Of a DNA stretch of 64,000 nucleotides, positions 36,282 through 49,500 are shown in pieces; the stretch's first letter is position 1; each line of letters begins with the position of its first letter. The notes below the pieces were generated by a model. The model was not told where the DNA came from. It did no database searches and worked only from the letters and a program-made list of their open reading frames with translations. A program made the position numbers and the translations under genes. The DNA comes from Stercorarius parasiticus (lineage: Eukaryota > Chordata > Aves > Charadriiformes > Stercorariidae). The DNA lies in the NCBI GenBank assembly GCA_013396915.1, contig VWZL01000904.1:1443892-1507891 (forward strand), given 5' to 3'.

Positions 36282-37091
36282 CAATAGGACAAAGGGTTTT
36301 CAGCTTTTAAACTGAAAGAGGGGAGATTTAGATTAGATATTAGGAAGAAATTCTTTACTGTGAGGGTGGTGAGACACTGGAACAGGTTGCCCAGGGAAGT
36401 TGTGGATGCCCCATCCCTGGCAGTGTTCAAGGCCAGGCTGGATGGGGCTTTGAGCAGCCTGGTCTAGTGGGAAGTGTCCCTGCCCATGGCAGCGGGGTGG
36501 GAACTAGATGAATTTTAAGGTCCTTTCCAACTCTAAACCTTCTATGATTCTATGATCTAGCACATCTTTTTCTTTTTGCGACTGAAAATTTTCCTAGGAA
36601 TAAACTTACACTGTTTACCCTGATACAACAAAGTTAATACTTTCCCTCTTTATATATGAACCTTATGCTACATTGTGCACTGATGGGCTACTAACTTCTT
36701 CAACATCGCCCTAATTTTATGCACGGCTGATCTTAGTAACTCCAACTAACTGTACTTATATGGAAAATCAAGCATTTGGAGTGCATTTGGTGTTCATTTC
36801 ACCTGATTTTTACATGCCACTATCTATAGCTGCCCCAGAACAGTCCCAAATCAGTGAAACGGCATGACTGCAATTCCTCTCACCAACTGCTGACCTGCAG
36901 AAGTTATCTACATTTGAGCTACTCATCCTTTATAGTCTCTGAAGAAGTAGAAAAATGTATTGGCAACTCCTCTGACGTGTTTTAAATTGCAGTTTTATAA
37001 TTAGATGTATTGAAACTGATAGGCGTTCATGCCTCTCTGCTGCTTCTAAAAGAAGCTGTCAGTGATTAGTTCAGACTAAGATACTGGTATT

Positions 37092-37136
37092 ACATATATA
37101 TATATATATGTATACACACACACATGTACACATGTG
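37092..37136. repeat. (TA)n(CA)n compound microsatellite
   Basis: ACATATATATATATATATG is followed by TATACACACACACATG and CACATGTG. A compound dinucleotide repeat, likely polymorphic in length. Confidence 0.9.
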
Positions 37137-40100
37137 TTCCAGTGGATTTCACTTATGCAATCCTACTCAATAAAGGCTATTTAGTAGCCCTAACGTGACA
37201 ACTTCAGTTTGTTATGAATAGTTAGCTGTTAAGTAATGCAACAATACCTTTCCTGTTTTACAGTATCCTAAAGTAGAAGTCAACATCACCAAAATAGATA
37301 AAATATTTCATATCTCTATGACAACTAAAATATTTCATGCCAGTATCTATGCATCTAAATGTCGGTTTCACATAAATAAATTATTTTGAGATAATTTACC
37401 TTGACACTATGTGCTCTTTCATACCAGTGGTTGAACATACAAACTTACTTTCAGGGAAAGCTAACAAATACCTGGTTGTTTTCTTTCAGTGGACTCCAGA
37501 TAGACTTTACAGATCACAGCTTGGAAGAGTCAAATACAGAAAGTGTCTATAAATGGTGAGAGATCCAGAATAAGAATGTCACTACAGATTGTAAACTCCT
37601 GAACAGTAAAACAGAACTGAAATAAATAGTAGCTGACTTTATCAAGCTCTCAATATAAAAATAAGACACTGCACGACTTAATTCTTTTTTTACTTGCTTC
37701 ATGTTACTATTAAGACATGCTCCGAAAGCAAGGGTTTGCTAATTTCTTGTGCTTCAATACAGTAAAGGGTGTTCTCATGGATGATCCTGAAAGATGGAAT
37801 ATATAGATATATATTAGTGTGTATATATATGTGTACATTTAGGAGTACTGTTGCCATTCATGGAATGATATAGAATAAAAAATACGTAGACTTGAGAATA
37901 ATAGAAAATGTGTTATCTTTAAATGTCCCTTTCCATTATTCATGTAATATATTTATGAGAAGAAACTAATAAAAGTTACATATCAAAAAAAACCACTGAC
38001 GTTCTGATTATCTACAAGGCATTACAGTAGATCACGTAGAGATGCCATATTGCTAATCAAGTGATTTCTGTAAAAGAAAACAGCCAGTCAGTTGGTATCT
38101 GAGACCCTTCCTCTTGGAAAACAAATTCAGCAGCATCTGAATACAGCATAACAGACAAATCATTGAATGAGACCTGTGGGGCATAAGTCTACTCGAGGTC
38201 CAATGGGATTATCACTTCCTATGTTGCTACAGGAAATAAGGGTGCAGAATATCCTAAGACATCTCATGATTTACTCTTAGAGACCACAATTTATCGACAT
38301 TGTAGGGGAATTTACCAGAAAATATCTGAGACTGCCATTCTGATGCAAATTCCAGGGTATTTTGTGTCTGGAATTGACAACATTTCAATATAAAGGGTAT
38401 TCTTAGAGCAATGTAATATGGCATTTAAAAATGATTGATTATATTCCTTATCTAGCTCTGCTTTTACCCAACAGACATAATGAAGTTTATGATATGGAAT
38501 ATGGAATATCATTTCAAAGCACATGACCAATTGTAACAGACAAAGAAGCTGAAAAAAAGTATTTTTCCCAAGTCATTCTATATGTATTTTTATTCCCACT
38601 GGAGAAAATCGTCTTTTAGCTACTGACATCCATGAGAGACTTTCCCGACATTTTGCTGAGTTTAGATAAGACTGCACATGATTAATGTCACTCTTCAGCT
38701 GGATACTCAGCATAGGGGTATACTGCCTGTATCAGATTCCAAGCCCACACATAGACTTTTTCTCCAGCCTTCTCTGCTGTCATCTGGAAAGATGAAGAAC
38801 TACTTCTGTTAACTCCATCCCTGATGGCAAATAAGATATTTTGCTTGCAATCATAGCATAAGGAATTAGAAAATGCATCTCAAGGAGTGGAAACAGAAAA
38901 CAGGTCCTGAATATGGAAATGTTTGCACTGGATCTGATCTGAGCCCCATCTAACAAGCAGAAAAAGGCTGAACACTTGAAGGGAAGATATAAAAAAAAGC
39001 AGCACTTTTATAAGTAAAAATTGACTACAGTTCTGACTGATAACCTTGTATCTAAAAATAAGAAATCGGATTGAATACTAAATAGGAAGTTTAGCTGGCT
39101 TTCTTTCATTATGTTCAACCCTTTCAGAACGTTTTTTTAGACTTTGCCCTAGTTACCACCTGCTGTGACTTGTGACACATGGATCTCAGGTGTTTAATGC
39201 CATTTCTAACACCTAGTATACTAAAGACAAACATTTGGGACTGGGATCCACAAAAGGGGTGCACTCTTCTGGAGAAACAGCTAGAGGTCAGGCAAGATGC
39301 ACTCGGCCATTTCAAATGGCATAACATCTCCATCAGGCAAATGAGTGTTATCTACTATGTGAAGTGCTTTATTAATACACACTTCTAATTTTCTTATCTC
39401 TGATTTTGTTTGAAGCAGCTGGAATGAACAGTAAGATTTTTTCTTCTCCATATAATTATTTTGCAAACTTTTAATATAACTCTTCCTATTTTTTTTTTAA
39501 GTTCAGTTTCTCTCCCCAGCACTTTCACCCCCGAGCAGTTTCTCCAGTATTCATGGAGATTTTTATGTTCTATAGATCATATAATATTTTACATATTTCA
39601 TACTTATAAAAATGTCATACTGATTCATATTAAAATATTGTCCATATCATTTTCCATCCCATTTGTTACTCACTCTAAATTCTTGTTCATCATTTGGACA
39701 CAGCTGGGTGGAAGATGTTTACACTGAGCCTAAGAATAGCTAGGTAAAAGCTTTAATGCATTTATTGTTCCTGTTGATAATACCAGTAAAGGTAAACCTT
39801 AAGACCTCAGCTTAAGACTAGCCCTGGTATATATCTGTTTCATGAAGTTTCCAGGAATACCAGTGACTATGTTGACAGCATTCATATTGGATAAGTTTAT
39901 TACAGGGTATTTTTAAACCATAAGAATCAGCTGGGTTTGTTTTATAATTTTGCCATTGTTTTTAAATGTTACACAAAACCACAAAGAACAAGTAAACATG
40001 CACACTTTAAGAAAAATAAGCACATAATTCCTTTAGTATGAGGTAAAAATATTGCAGTGCTGTCTGACTTTCTTTCCATAAAATTGGTCATGCAAGTGTC

Positions 40101-40720
40101 AATATATTAGTAGATTACTCAGTTTATATTTCAAATGTATTCTGTTAGGTAAGAACAAGTAATAGATACACAATGTAGTCTTTCTAGATCTTTCAGCAAT
40201 GTTTCCACTATAATACAGAACCCAATGATAAGCATGGTTTCAAAGTAAACTCTATCTCCCCCAAAACAAACATATTTAGAGAAACCAGTGAATATAAGTG
40301 GACACCTGATGATTTATGCTACTGAAAATATTCAATACACATGAACTTCTACTTCTGGTGAGTACATTTACAGAAATTGTGAGGACATACTGACTTTTTC
40401 AAGGTGAAAGAAACAACCACAGCTAATATAAGCCTTCAAAGCTTATGAGTTTTAAAAGAATAAACTAAAGTCTTTAGACCACGCCTTTGTTACTACTATT
40501 GTTTGCTGAAGAATTCAGGTAAATTTTGTTACAAGGAAAATAAGGTTGTCTGAGAAATCTCAGTAGTGAAATTCAAAAGGGACATGTGAAATTCAACTGG
40601 CAACATGAATTGGAAAGAAAAGGTTTTTCTAAATCTTTTGGTTTTGTCCAATTTGGCTATGAGGCAAGCAGAAAGGCAATACAGAACACAAGAGAGAACC
40701 ATTTAAATGGTATTAGGACT

Positions 40721-40768
40721 TTGTTGTTGTTGTTTTATATTTTTTGTTTGGTTTTTTTTTTTTTTTGG
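40721..40768. repeat. TTG and poly(T) simple tract
   Basis: Four TTG units lead into a T-rich stretch with a run of about 16 T. It accounts for the Leu/Phe-rich segment of the ORF at 40586-40849, which is therefore not considered a gene. Confidence 0.8.
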
Positions 40769-42336
40769 AACCTACCTCGGAGAAAGGTAATTGTGCAATT
40801 AATTTTCATTTGTGTTATAAAGCTCTTTGGCTTTATAGACTGCAAATAAAAGGCTGTAAAGATATTTATGCTCCTGGTATTTTCATGTGACGGGGTTGGC
40901 AACTACTATGGTCCTGACCAATATTTTAGCTCATAAAGTTTGCAAGAACCTGGGCTGACCAGCCACCGTATATAAAAATCAAATGGGACTGACCATAGCA
41001 TGTAGAGCTGGATTTTGAACAGCCATGCAAGTGTTCAGATTCTTCTTTGATTAATCCCTAATTAATCCTGGAGACTGCTTCCCAGTTCTGATTGTAGTTC
41101 AGGGTTTCAGTTTTGAGTCATTTTCTTCCTCTTAAGGTTTGAGCCTATTAATATTCTTATTTATGCTTATCTCTCAGTTCGTTTAGGAATACGGTGTGCA
41201 AACTGTGTGCTGTACATCTGGTCTTCACCTATTTCAAGCATGGTTTCAGGCTGGGCCCAAACAGCTCTTCCTAGCATGCAATGAGGTGAACACAGAAGAC
41301 AGCCACAGCAGCTTGGCCTTTGTCGACTTTTCATGTTTTCCCCTTACCAAGGGTTATGGGTAGGAATGTAGAGAGAATAAACTTGCAGGCTAGAAAGTGT
41401 GTGTTGCATGTTCAAGAGGGAGACCCTTTTGTCACTAATGCACGGGTTCACCTACAGTGAGGTGAAGTGCTTGAAGTACCAGTTGTTACCTTTTTTATTT
41501 TTTATTTTTTCTTCTTTGATCTATAAATCAGACTAAAGATTTGGAGAAAGAAGCATTCCTGCCCACCCATCTCATTTATTTAACGGGGAAATTTCTGAAT
41601 ACCCTGGATACAGATCTTAAGCTTCATGTACCTACGTGTTCATCTCAAATCTCACATTAGCCCTGATGCATATTTCTTGATGGTCATTCCTGATGCACGC
41701 TTCTAAGAACACTTTTGCAATGAAAAGAGATTACAAGAAAGAATATAAATAATTTCTGGACTTGTATCTAGCTTGGTGTAAGACTAAAGGAGGGTGACAC
41801 TCTTTATCCTGCTTTTCTTCTGTTTTGTATTTAATTTGACAGAATTGTGCCTCCAGCACCCTGCTACAGGTTAAACAACCTCACAACAAACCACAGCCTC
41901 GATGCAGTGGCAGTAAGCAGCATATAGAAACCTCCTGGTTGTTCCGTTTGCCATAAGAAACACTTTCTTTGTTTTACCATGTAACATTACTTATTTTATC
42001 TTTCTACCCTTAAGGAATTTTATGCAGGAAATCTGTCAAGACCTTCTTGCCTAGATAGCCTTGGTCACTGCTGAATCTAGCCCTTATAACAAAAGGATTG
42101 CACAATTAGAAGGTCAAATATTTTAACAAGAGGGCTCCACACTCCCTTTTTGTTCTCATTGCTGACTTATAACTCCCACAACCGTTCTTCTGTCAGAAGT
42201 CGCCAGTTTAACTGTATTGATATGTCAGGAAAAATACACATGCTGAATACTTCTGGTACATGGAAGTTAAATCTTTAATGACATTTGAATGTCTTCAATA
42301 TTTAAAGACACTCCTGAAATAATCAGTGAATTCTCA

Positions 42337-42502
42337 GGGCAGTGGCAGCCCATGGGGTGGGCAAGGCAGGTCCTCCTTAGCTGGGTCTGTGGGGTGGTGG
42401 GACGGGGAGGGTCTGCCCTGTCCACCCCCAACCAGGGACTGATGGCCTCAGGCTGGGCTGAAATTGGGTTCTGGGCCATGGGCTAAGGCCCCAGGGGAGG
42501 CT
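42337..42502. other. GC-rich patch in AT-rich DNA
   Basis: About 165 bases are conspicuously G+C-rich (runs such as gtggggtggtgggacgggga and ccccaggggagg), with sharp AT-rich flanks. It encodes overlapping open frames on both strands (42289-42486 + and 42267-42479 -), as expected where stop codons are rare. It could be a fragment of a GC-rich repeat, a small GC-rich regulatory patch or a retroposed piece. No family is recognised, and it has too few CpGs to call a CpG island. Confidence 0.4.
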
Positions 42503-45500
42503 CTAAGTAAATATCTCAAAAATGCAATAAATTCTGAAATAAGGTTAGATTCACTCCTACTTGTGACTTGTTTGTGCAGTGCTCCAAGTCCTGTTGAAGA
42601 AATGTGTTCAAGTATTTTTAACTTACTTCTGTATGTAATTGAATTAATGAAATAGGTGCTTTGCTCCTTTGTTTTAATGGGTGTTTTCTTTGTTTGGGTT
42701 GATTTTTTTTGTTTTTTAACGTGAGGTGTACTGCAGTGAGATGAAAACTAACATCATAAATGTCACCATAGAAATGAAGTATGGATTACATTTCTAGGAT
42801 ATGTTAGGCAATTAGGTTATTCAGATTCTTTCCTCTAAGAGACAGACAATATTTATATTTTCAGATTTTACAGCAGATAAACAGTAATTACAGTGTAGCT
42901 GAAATGAACGCTGAACTTAGGCCTGTTCATAATTTTGAGGGAAGATTAAGATTAAGGGGGCATTATGTTTTTAGCTAAATTACTATTAGAAAGCAAAACC
43001 TGCCAGTTTTAAAATTTCATAATCTTATTTTATCAGGGAAAGAGACAGCTGGCAGACTAATTTATTAATCTAAGGTTCATGATGAGTGTATAAGGTTCAA
43101 AACATAAACAGATTTTGCTGACAAAAATAAACCTTAATTTTCTTTCACCACTTTGTTTCTAAAAAAAGTAAAAATATGAACATTATGCTCTAGACTGATG
43201 CTTGTCATTGGCACAGTAATCTGTGATAAAAAGCAATAGCAGTAACAAATCATGAAATCTGTCAACCATTGGTAGAAAAAAAAAGGCTAATGGGTACAGG
43301 ACTATTTTAGGAAATCTAAGAGTATAGGACTAAGTTTGGGAAGAAAACTTGTAATAAAAAAGTAAGCTGCAATGATTTAATTGATTTATTAAGTCATTGT
43401 TTGACCTCAGAAGTACTCAATTTGTAAATATCTATTTTCCTTCTCTCCAGTAAATTGATAAAACATATGTATAGTATTTATGCTGGTTCTAATTCTCCTG
43501 TGATCTAAGATCAAGGTCACATTAAGTCAGAAATCTCTCCTAAAGTGTTGTTGCCATGGTATGAAGTAGCGTAAGGTGAGTATTAAGCCTAGAATGCCAT
43601 ATAGTGTACAGAAAAATATCACGACAGTTTACTTCCAAGAGTAAATAGAATTTAAACATACAATTTACTAATATTTACATATACAATTTACGATATTTTG
43701 CAATCACATAGGAACTGTTAATGATGGTTGCTATACACGCTTACTGCTGTGTGCAAAATTTAATTCACAGTGTGTTCAAATGAAAACTTATGGACCAAGG
43801 TTTCTACTGGATGACATTACAACAAACTCTTTTACTCCGTTTGATGTGTAGCAATGCTCATTCCTGTTCAGTGACAGTTCTGAGGGAATTGTTTTACTTT
43901 AGAATAGAAAAAGCTTGAGAGATGTTGCAGGGTGCCTTATTAATCTTACTAGTTAGTCAAACCTCACTGTATATTAAAATTGCTGCAAAAATGAAACATC
44001 CATAACTGAGAACCTATTTCCTGAGTCGAGATGGTTTTCCTTCATGAAAATTTAGGTTTTTCTTCAAAATGTAACGCACTACTTTGAATCTTCTGTCAGA
44101 TTACCAGTTAATTACACAAAAATTAACACTATTTTACTGAGTATTATTTTATATTTTTTATCCTACTTTTATTGGAAAATTGAAAATTTATATTGTAGGA
44201 GTTTGGAAGCCTATTTAAATGTGTGATAAAACTTAAGGGAAGAGAAAGGAGATCACATTTTTCCTCTTACAGTTAAAACAAATAGTTTAGCATCAGCCAC
44301 TTTCGAAAAAATGAAAGAATAAAATAAAAGAAAAGAAAACAGGTTTAAGTAGTCCATCAGACATGATACACTTGCCATCAAATTAGAGGGTCCCTAACAG
44401 AGGGTCTCACAAACTGTAGGTTTCTGCACAAGTGTGAGTGGCAGCTGCTACTGCCTTCCCCATCACCACTGTCATGAGTAGTAAGGGCAGTGGTTGTGGA
44501 CCACAGAGAAGATACACATGGCAACTGCAGCTTACAGGATGAGAAGGTTAGCGATCATTTAGGAAACAGTGCACCAGTGCATGTAGCTTACAATGAACTG
44601 GACTGGAGATAGAGAATACCAGAAACCTTGCTCCATAACACAACTAAAGAAAATATGCATTGGATAAACTGGACATTTTAAGTTACTGGAACACATTGTA
44701 TTATTATTTAAAATCAAGTATTATTAGTTCTTCATTATTTATTATTAAATCTTATTACCAATCTTCCAGCAATTTTCCTGAAGGAGAAATTAAAGCCAGA
44801 AAAGATGAAGAATTAATTTCTCATCTAGAGATAAAAAGGGAGTCATGGAAAAAGGAAAATAATTCTGAAAGTAAAAAGAACTATTCAAAAAATGCACAAA
44901 GTCATTACTAAAAATGACTGCTTTAATGACATAGCACAAGAGACTGAGGACAAAAAGGTAGTTAGGTGTTCCAGTTGCCAGGTGTTCAATACCAAGGCTG
45001 GCTGGATGTAGCAGAATGAAAGAGCTGAAGCATCCCATTGTCTGACAGAGCTAGAAACAGGATGAAGTGTGTGATGCACAGTGCCATATCTTTTCTCTTA
45101 CCCTGTCAACAGCAGACAGTGCTAAGGAGTTGGCTAGCAGCCACTCACTGTATGGAGAATGTGTGAGTTCACAGGGCTGCAGCAGGGAAGCAGCAGATGG
45201 TGGTGCATGGGGAAAGGTAAAGCCCTCTTAGTCCTTTCCTCAACCGCCAGATCCAGGTCAGATTCAGACAAAGTACTTAGTGCAGCTGTCCGGTTACTTA
45301 GGAGATCCAGATTTGATAAACGTGCCTGGCTTGATAAATGTTAGTAGAGCTGGAAATTGCATTTAACTTAATAAATTCACTCAAAGATGAACATCCTGTC
45401 TGGTGGAAAGAGATGTACTTTGTCATTCGGTTGTATAGAAACACTGTTAAATACATTTTTTAGGTTTCTATTGCTACATAATATTTCCAAAAAAGAGAGA

Positions 45501-48002
45501 GAGATGGGGAGAGAGAGAGGCTTGCCTTGTAAGATTCTGAAAATTTTTTTTAAGATAATAAATAGTGAGAAAATAGGTGATCATATGAAAGAGAAAGTTA
45601 AACAGGGAAATAAAGTATTGTTCCCCTTACTTTCTTCAAAGACATCTGTGCTAGGAAAACCCTAGAAAGGCTGAAGTAGCACTAAAGGAGGCTTTAATGT
45701 TGTGTGGATGCACCTAGCTACTTGCCATATGTTCAATAAAGAGACTACTGAACAACATGCAACAGAAGCGACTTTTATATTCATTATAACAATGAAAAGA
45801 ACAATGCATTCAATGACTCCTTTAATATTTTAAAAGTCTAGTGAAAAACATAGCTTTAAATCTGTGTTCTATATTTCACTATGGTACAAAACCCAAACAG
45901 CAGAAGCCTTGTGTATGTGTGTATGGGGACCATCTGATGGTAATCTGATCATTTCTAAATTTGAAAACTCATCTTTGATGGGACGTAAAAAGCAAGTGTT
46001 GCTGCTTCTATCACCTTAATTTTCATAGTGCTGCAAGTTCTAACACTACTATGAGTATTTCAGAACAGTTCATGTTCTTTCCATTGCAGGTTGCAAACTT
46101 GTTAATGAAGGATACTGATCAGCATTAATTAGCAGTAGAACAAAAAACAACATACAGCATAATACCACTGCCTTTTTTCCTACAGACTCTTTGCTTACTT
46201 AAATGCTGAAAAGACATCCCCTCTTCTGCAAAGAAGAAAAAATGATGTAGCACATGACAACAAATTCAAGGGTTATTTCTCAAGGTCTAGTGATTTAGTG
46301 GCCCCTTTTAAGGTTAATTATTTATTCTTTTATGTTAGATGATTATTTAAAACGCGTCTTGTTATTTCCATTAGACATTTAGATACCACTGTGTTTATTT
46401 GAAATTACCACAGAACTCCACAGTTGTCCCTGGCATTCATTAAACTTTGCTGTGTTTTCTGAAAAAACAAACATATTTCACTACATAGGTTTAGACCAGC
46501 AGAAGCATCCTGCTATAGAATAACCACTTTTACTTCAATTCTTCTCAGGTATGGAGCTAATGAATTACAGACACTTATAAAAATAAATCTTGATTTTATT
46601 TAAACATGTATGTTCAAAACACAACTTTATGACATGATTTACATTCAAATGAAATTTTCATCAATGACAAACAGTGGATAAAAAGCTACTTTTCAGGATC
46701 AGCTTTTTTCTAATATGTGACTATATGACCTATAAGCAAAGGCGGTTTAAATGAGGAAGTCAGGATTGACAGAGGGGAAAGTTTGTAGTCATCTGACAGC
46801 AAGATTGCTTTAACATTTTGAGAAGAATTTAGCAAGTTTCCCTCTCCTTGTGAAAATGACTTTGGGGCATAGGACTGCCCGGTTCTTACATGCATGTTAC
46901 ATTTATTTCAAAGTTCATCTCACAATTCCGAAGAAAAGATTTTTAACTCTCTCTGAATGAAAATGTTCTACAAACACTTACCATTATAACTCTAGCCAGA
47001 TACAGCTTTTGAGGATTTTTTTAACCAACATTACAATATCTATGTGGTCTAACAATAATAATTTTTATGTAGGCAAAGGTCTTTGTTTTTCAGTTTTATA
47101 TTTCTACTTCCCTTTTCCTCTCCTTTGTAATAAAATATTCTGTGAGTTTAGGTACCTGATGACAACACAGATAACATCAGAGAATTTAAAGCCTACTTCA
47201 AGCTTTGAGCCAAATTCAAATGAGAGATTACAAGGAAACCTGTCTTCCAACTGATGAGCTGTTCAATTAAAAAGAGGGTCACCAAGACAAATGTGTGTGC
47301 TTGTGTCTGTGTGCATATGTATATATCAGAACATATATGAGTATTTTATTATTTAAAACACTGTAATGAACAATTAACAGGGTTGCTCTACAGTTAGTTA
47401 ATACTAACTGAAGTATAAAGCCAAAAAAATATTTTAGGAGTATATAAGCCTTGTGAAGAAGCCAAATATTTTTCTGGTACTCTGGTTGCCTTAATGAACT
47501 GGAAGTTACTGAGGCTTATTTTAATCGTTTGTGACCTGCAGCTGCAGTTATTAACCAGAATAAAATGTGCATAATGCAAGTTTCAAGTGATTGAGGCTGT
47601 CTGAAATGGAAAGGAAATTTTGTTACTTAAGATTTTGGCTCAGTGATGCTTAAAATATATTTATGTCTGCACACAGATATTAAATGACCCATGAATGGAG
47701 TTTGATTTTCATACTGGAGGTGGGAGGAGGATCTTGCTGTGCCAGTCATCAACTCCACACTATCTTGTGTTGCCTGAGGAGATCAGTCTCAGTTGCATAT
47801 ACATTCCTGTATATCCAGCTATGACTTAGACAATCGGATAAACCTCATCGTTTAAATGCCTCTTGACTCAAGACTTATTGAAAGCCAATAAACATTTAAA
47901 AAACTTTCACAAAGGGATTATCTAACTTTTTTGTCATAACTGTTTAACAGATTCCCCAAATGGAAGATTGGGTAAATTGGAGAGTAATTTCTACATGCCA
48001 GG
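42503..48002. other. Anonymous AT-rich non-coding DNA
   Basis: No gene or known repeat is recognised. A GA-rich tract lies at 45494-45520. The less AT-rich stretch 44990-45330 contains short ORFs without motifs. Confidence 0.6.
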
Positions 48003-48240
48003 ATGGCATCAGACCTGTTTTCTCAAGGAACTGACAAGTGTGCTCATGTGGTGGCAGCTCTGAGGGACAAAGGAGCTCAACACAACAGATGGATCTTAAA
48101 GAGCAACCTCCTCCAAGCACAGATAATGTACACCCCAATGCTCAGGAAAATAAGGGACCAAAGTCTGATGGAAAGAGCCAGTATAGAGGAAATGGAAGCA
48201 GGATGGACTTTACACTAATTACTTGACACTTTATTTGACA
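48003..48240 (+). mobile_element. Possible decayed CR1 ORF2 linker fragment
   Basis: The plus frame 48003-48218 contains a stretch ending NLLQAQIMYTPMLRKIRD that resembles, from memory, the linker between endonuclease and RT in avian CR1 ORF2. It lies directly upstream of a decayed CR1 3' end on the same strand, so one internally deleted CR1 could explain both. The similarity is short, so this is tentative. Confidence 0.35.
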
Positions 48241-48680
48241 CTTTCATCTGGAATACTGTGTACAGAATACTGTCCCCAAAATTCAAGGAAGATACCAACA
48301 AATTAGAGCAATTTCACTAGAGGGCCCCAAGCTGTTTGGGAGCTGGAGCACTCCCCTGAGAGGAGAGATTGAGATCTAGTCCTGTTCAGCATGGAAAGAG
48401 GCAGCTTCAGTCATACATAAGAGCAGTCTGCCAGTACGTATGGGGATGTTCTTAAGAAGACAAGACCAGACACCACAGACCTACTGAAGCAGGGATATTA
48501 TAAGGATAACTAAGCATTGTAACAGAGTGCCCTGGGAACTTGTGCGGTATCTGCCCTTGGAGGTTTTCAAAACCTGACTAGAGAAAGTCCTAAGCAATCT
48601 GTTCTGAATTCAGTGTTCATCCTGATTTGATTAGGAGGCTGTACTAGAGACCCCCTGTGTTGCCTTCTGTGGAATAATTA
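48241..48680 (+). mobile_element. Old CR1 LINE 3' fragment
   Basis: Several CR1 landmarks occur in order: tctggaatactgtgtacag, the ggagctggagcactcccctgagagg block, gagtgccctgggaacttgtg, and tggaggttttcaaaacctgac. Last comes the subfamily-type 3' UTR aagtcctaagcaatctgttctga...aggaggctgtactagagacc. Degenerate sequence replaces the usual octamer tail near 48660-48680. Divergence is greater than in the other short CR1 copies. Confidence 0.75.
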
Positions 48681-48777
48681 CTAAATTGGCTAAAAATACA
48701 AAAGTACAGCATTGTTCACACATTAAGGAAAAGTATAAAATCAAGAGGCTTCTGAGGTAGAGAGCAGCGGCAGCTGG

Positions 48778-49259
48778 NNNNNNNNNNNNNNNNNNNNNNN
48801 NNNNNNNNNNNNNNNNNNNNNNNNNNNNNNNNNNNNNNNNNNNNNNNNNNNNNNNNNNNNNNNNNNNNNNNNNNNNNNNNNNNNNNNNNNNNNNNNNNNN
48901 NNNNNNNNNNNNNNNNNNNNNNNNNNNNNNNNNNNNNNNNNNNNNNNNNNNNNNNNNNNNNNNNNNNNNNNNNNNNNNNNNNNNNNNNNNNNNNNNNNNN
49001 NNNNNNNNNNNNNNNNNNNNNNNNNNNNNNNNNNNNNNNNNNNNNNNNNNNNNNNNNNNNNNNNNNNNNNNNNNNNNNNNNNNNNNNNNNNNNNNNNNNN
49101 NNNNNNNNNNNNNNNNNNNNNNNNNNNNNNNNNNNNNNNNNNNNNNNNNNNNNNNNNNNNNNNNNNNNNNNNNNNNNNNNNNNNNNNNNNNNNNNNNNNN
49201 NNNNNNNNNNNNNNNNNNNNNNNNNNNNNNNNNNNNNNNNNNNNNNNNNNNNNNNNNNN
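48778..49259. other. Assembly gap (482 N)
   Basis: Unknown bases. The two long minus-strand open frames spanning it (ends 49301 and 49362) are artefacts of untranslatable N and should not be annotated. Confidence 0.99.
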
Positions 49260-49468
49260 CACGACTAGACTGAAGGTGCAGTCCACTATTAGTGTATCCA
49301 AGTCGTAATAGTTTAATACATATTAAATGCGATTGGACTGATAGTGCTGAATTGGGCATCACTTAGAATTTAAACCTATCTGCACCTAGCCTCTCACCTC
49401 AGTGAGGAGTGTTAGAACGCAAGGAGGTGTATCTTCTGCCAAAGCCGCTTTGCCAATTTCCACACAAC
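49260..49468. other. Short non-coding stretch after the gap
   Basis: No recognisable gene. It leads into a CR1-like tail at 49469, so part of it may be degraded CR1 3' sequence. Confidence 0.4.
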
Positions 49469-49500
49469 ACCTTCCAACCAGAATGACTCTGTGATTTTAT
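49469..49500 (+). mobile_element. Possible CR1 3' tail scrap
   Basis: caccttccaaccagaatg followed by ACTCTGTGATTTTAT resembles the end of a CR1 3' UTR (ccttccaacc then an octamer-like tail). Only about 32 bases are similar, so chance cannot be excluded. If genuine, its body lies in or before the gap. Confidence 0.4.

Larger units (their letters stand above)
35730..36556 (+). mobile_element. CR1 LINE, 5'-truncated
   Basis: The element enters ORF2 just after RT motif C (caatacagagggacctgg) and continues through the C-terminus and 3' UTR to the octamer tail TTCTATGATTCTATGAT (36540-36556). Small indels are visible. About a dozen bases are missing after CTGGAGAAGGGAAC (about 36198) relative to the copy at 8325, and a short TTTTCAGC insertion occurs near 36298. 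The 3' half is nearly identical to the element at 8325-8847, so they are copies of one subfamily. Confidence 0.95.
36557..42336. other. Anonymous AT-rich non-coding DNA
   Basis: No gene or known repeat is recognised in about 5.8 kb. It includes (TA)n/(CA)n at 37092-37136, a second TATA-rich patch at 37799-37840 and a TTG/T-rich tract at 40721-40768. Confidence 0.6.

Noticed and set aside
42267..42486. Complementary 70- and 65-codon frames
   Set aside because: They are open on both strands because of high GC. No domain or codon signal supports a gene.
48631..49362. 243- and 186-codon minus-strand open frames
   Set aside because: They span 482 N and are open only because the gap cannot be translated.
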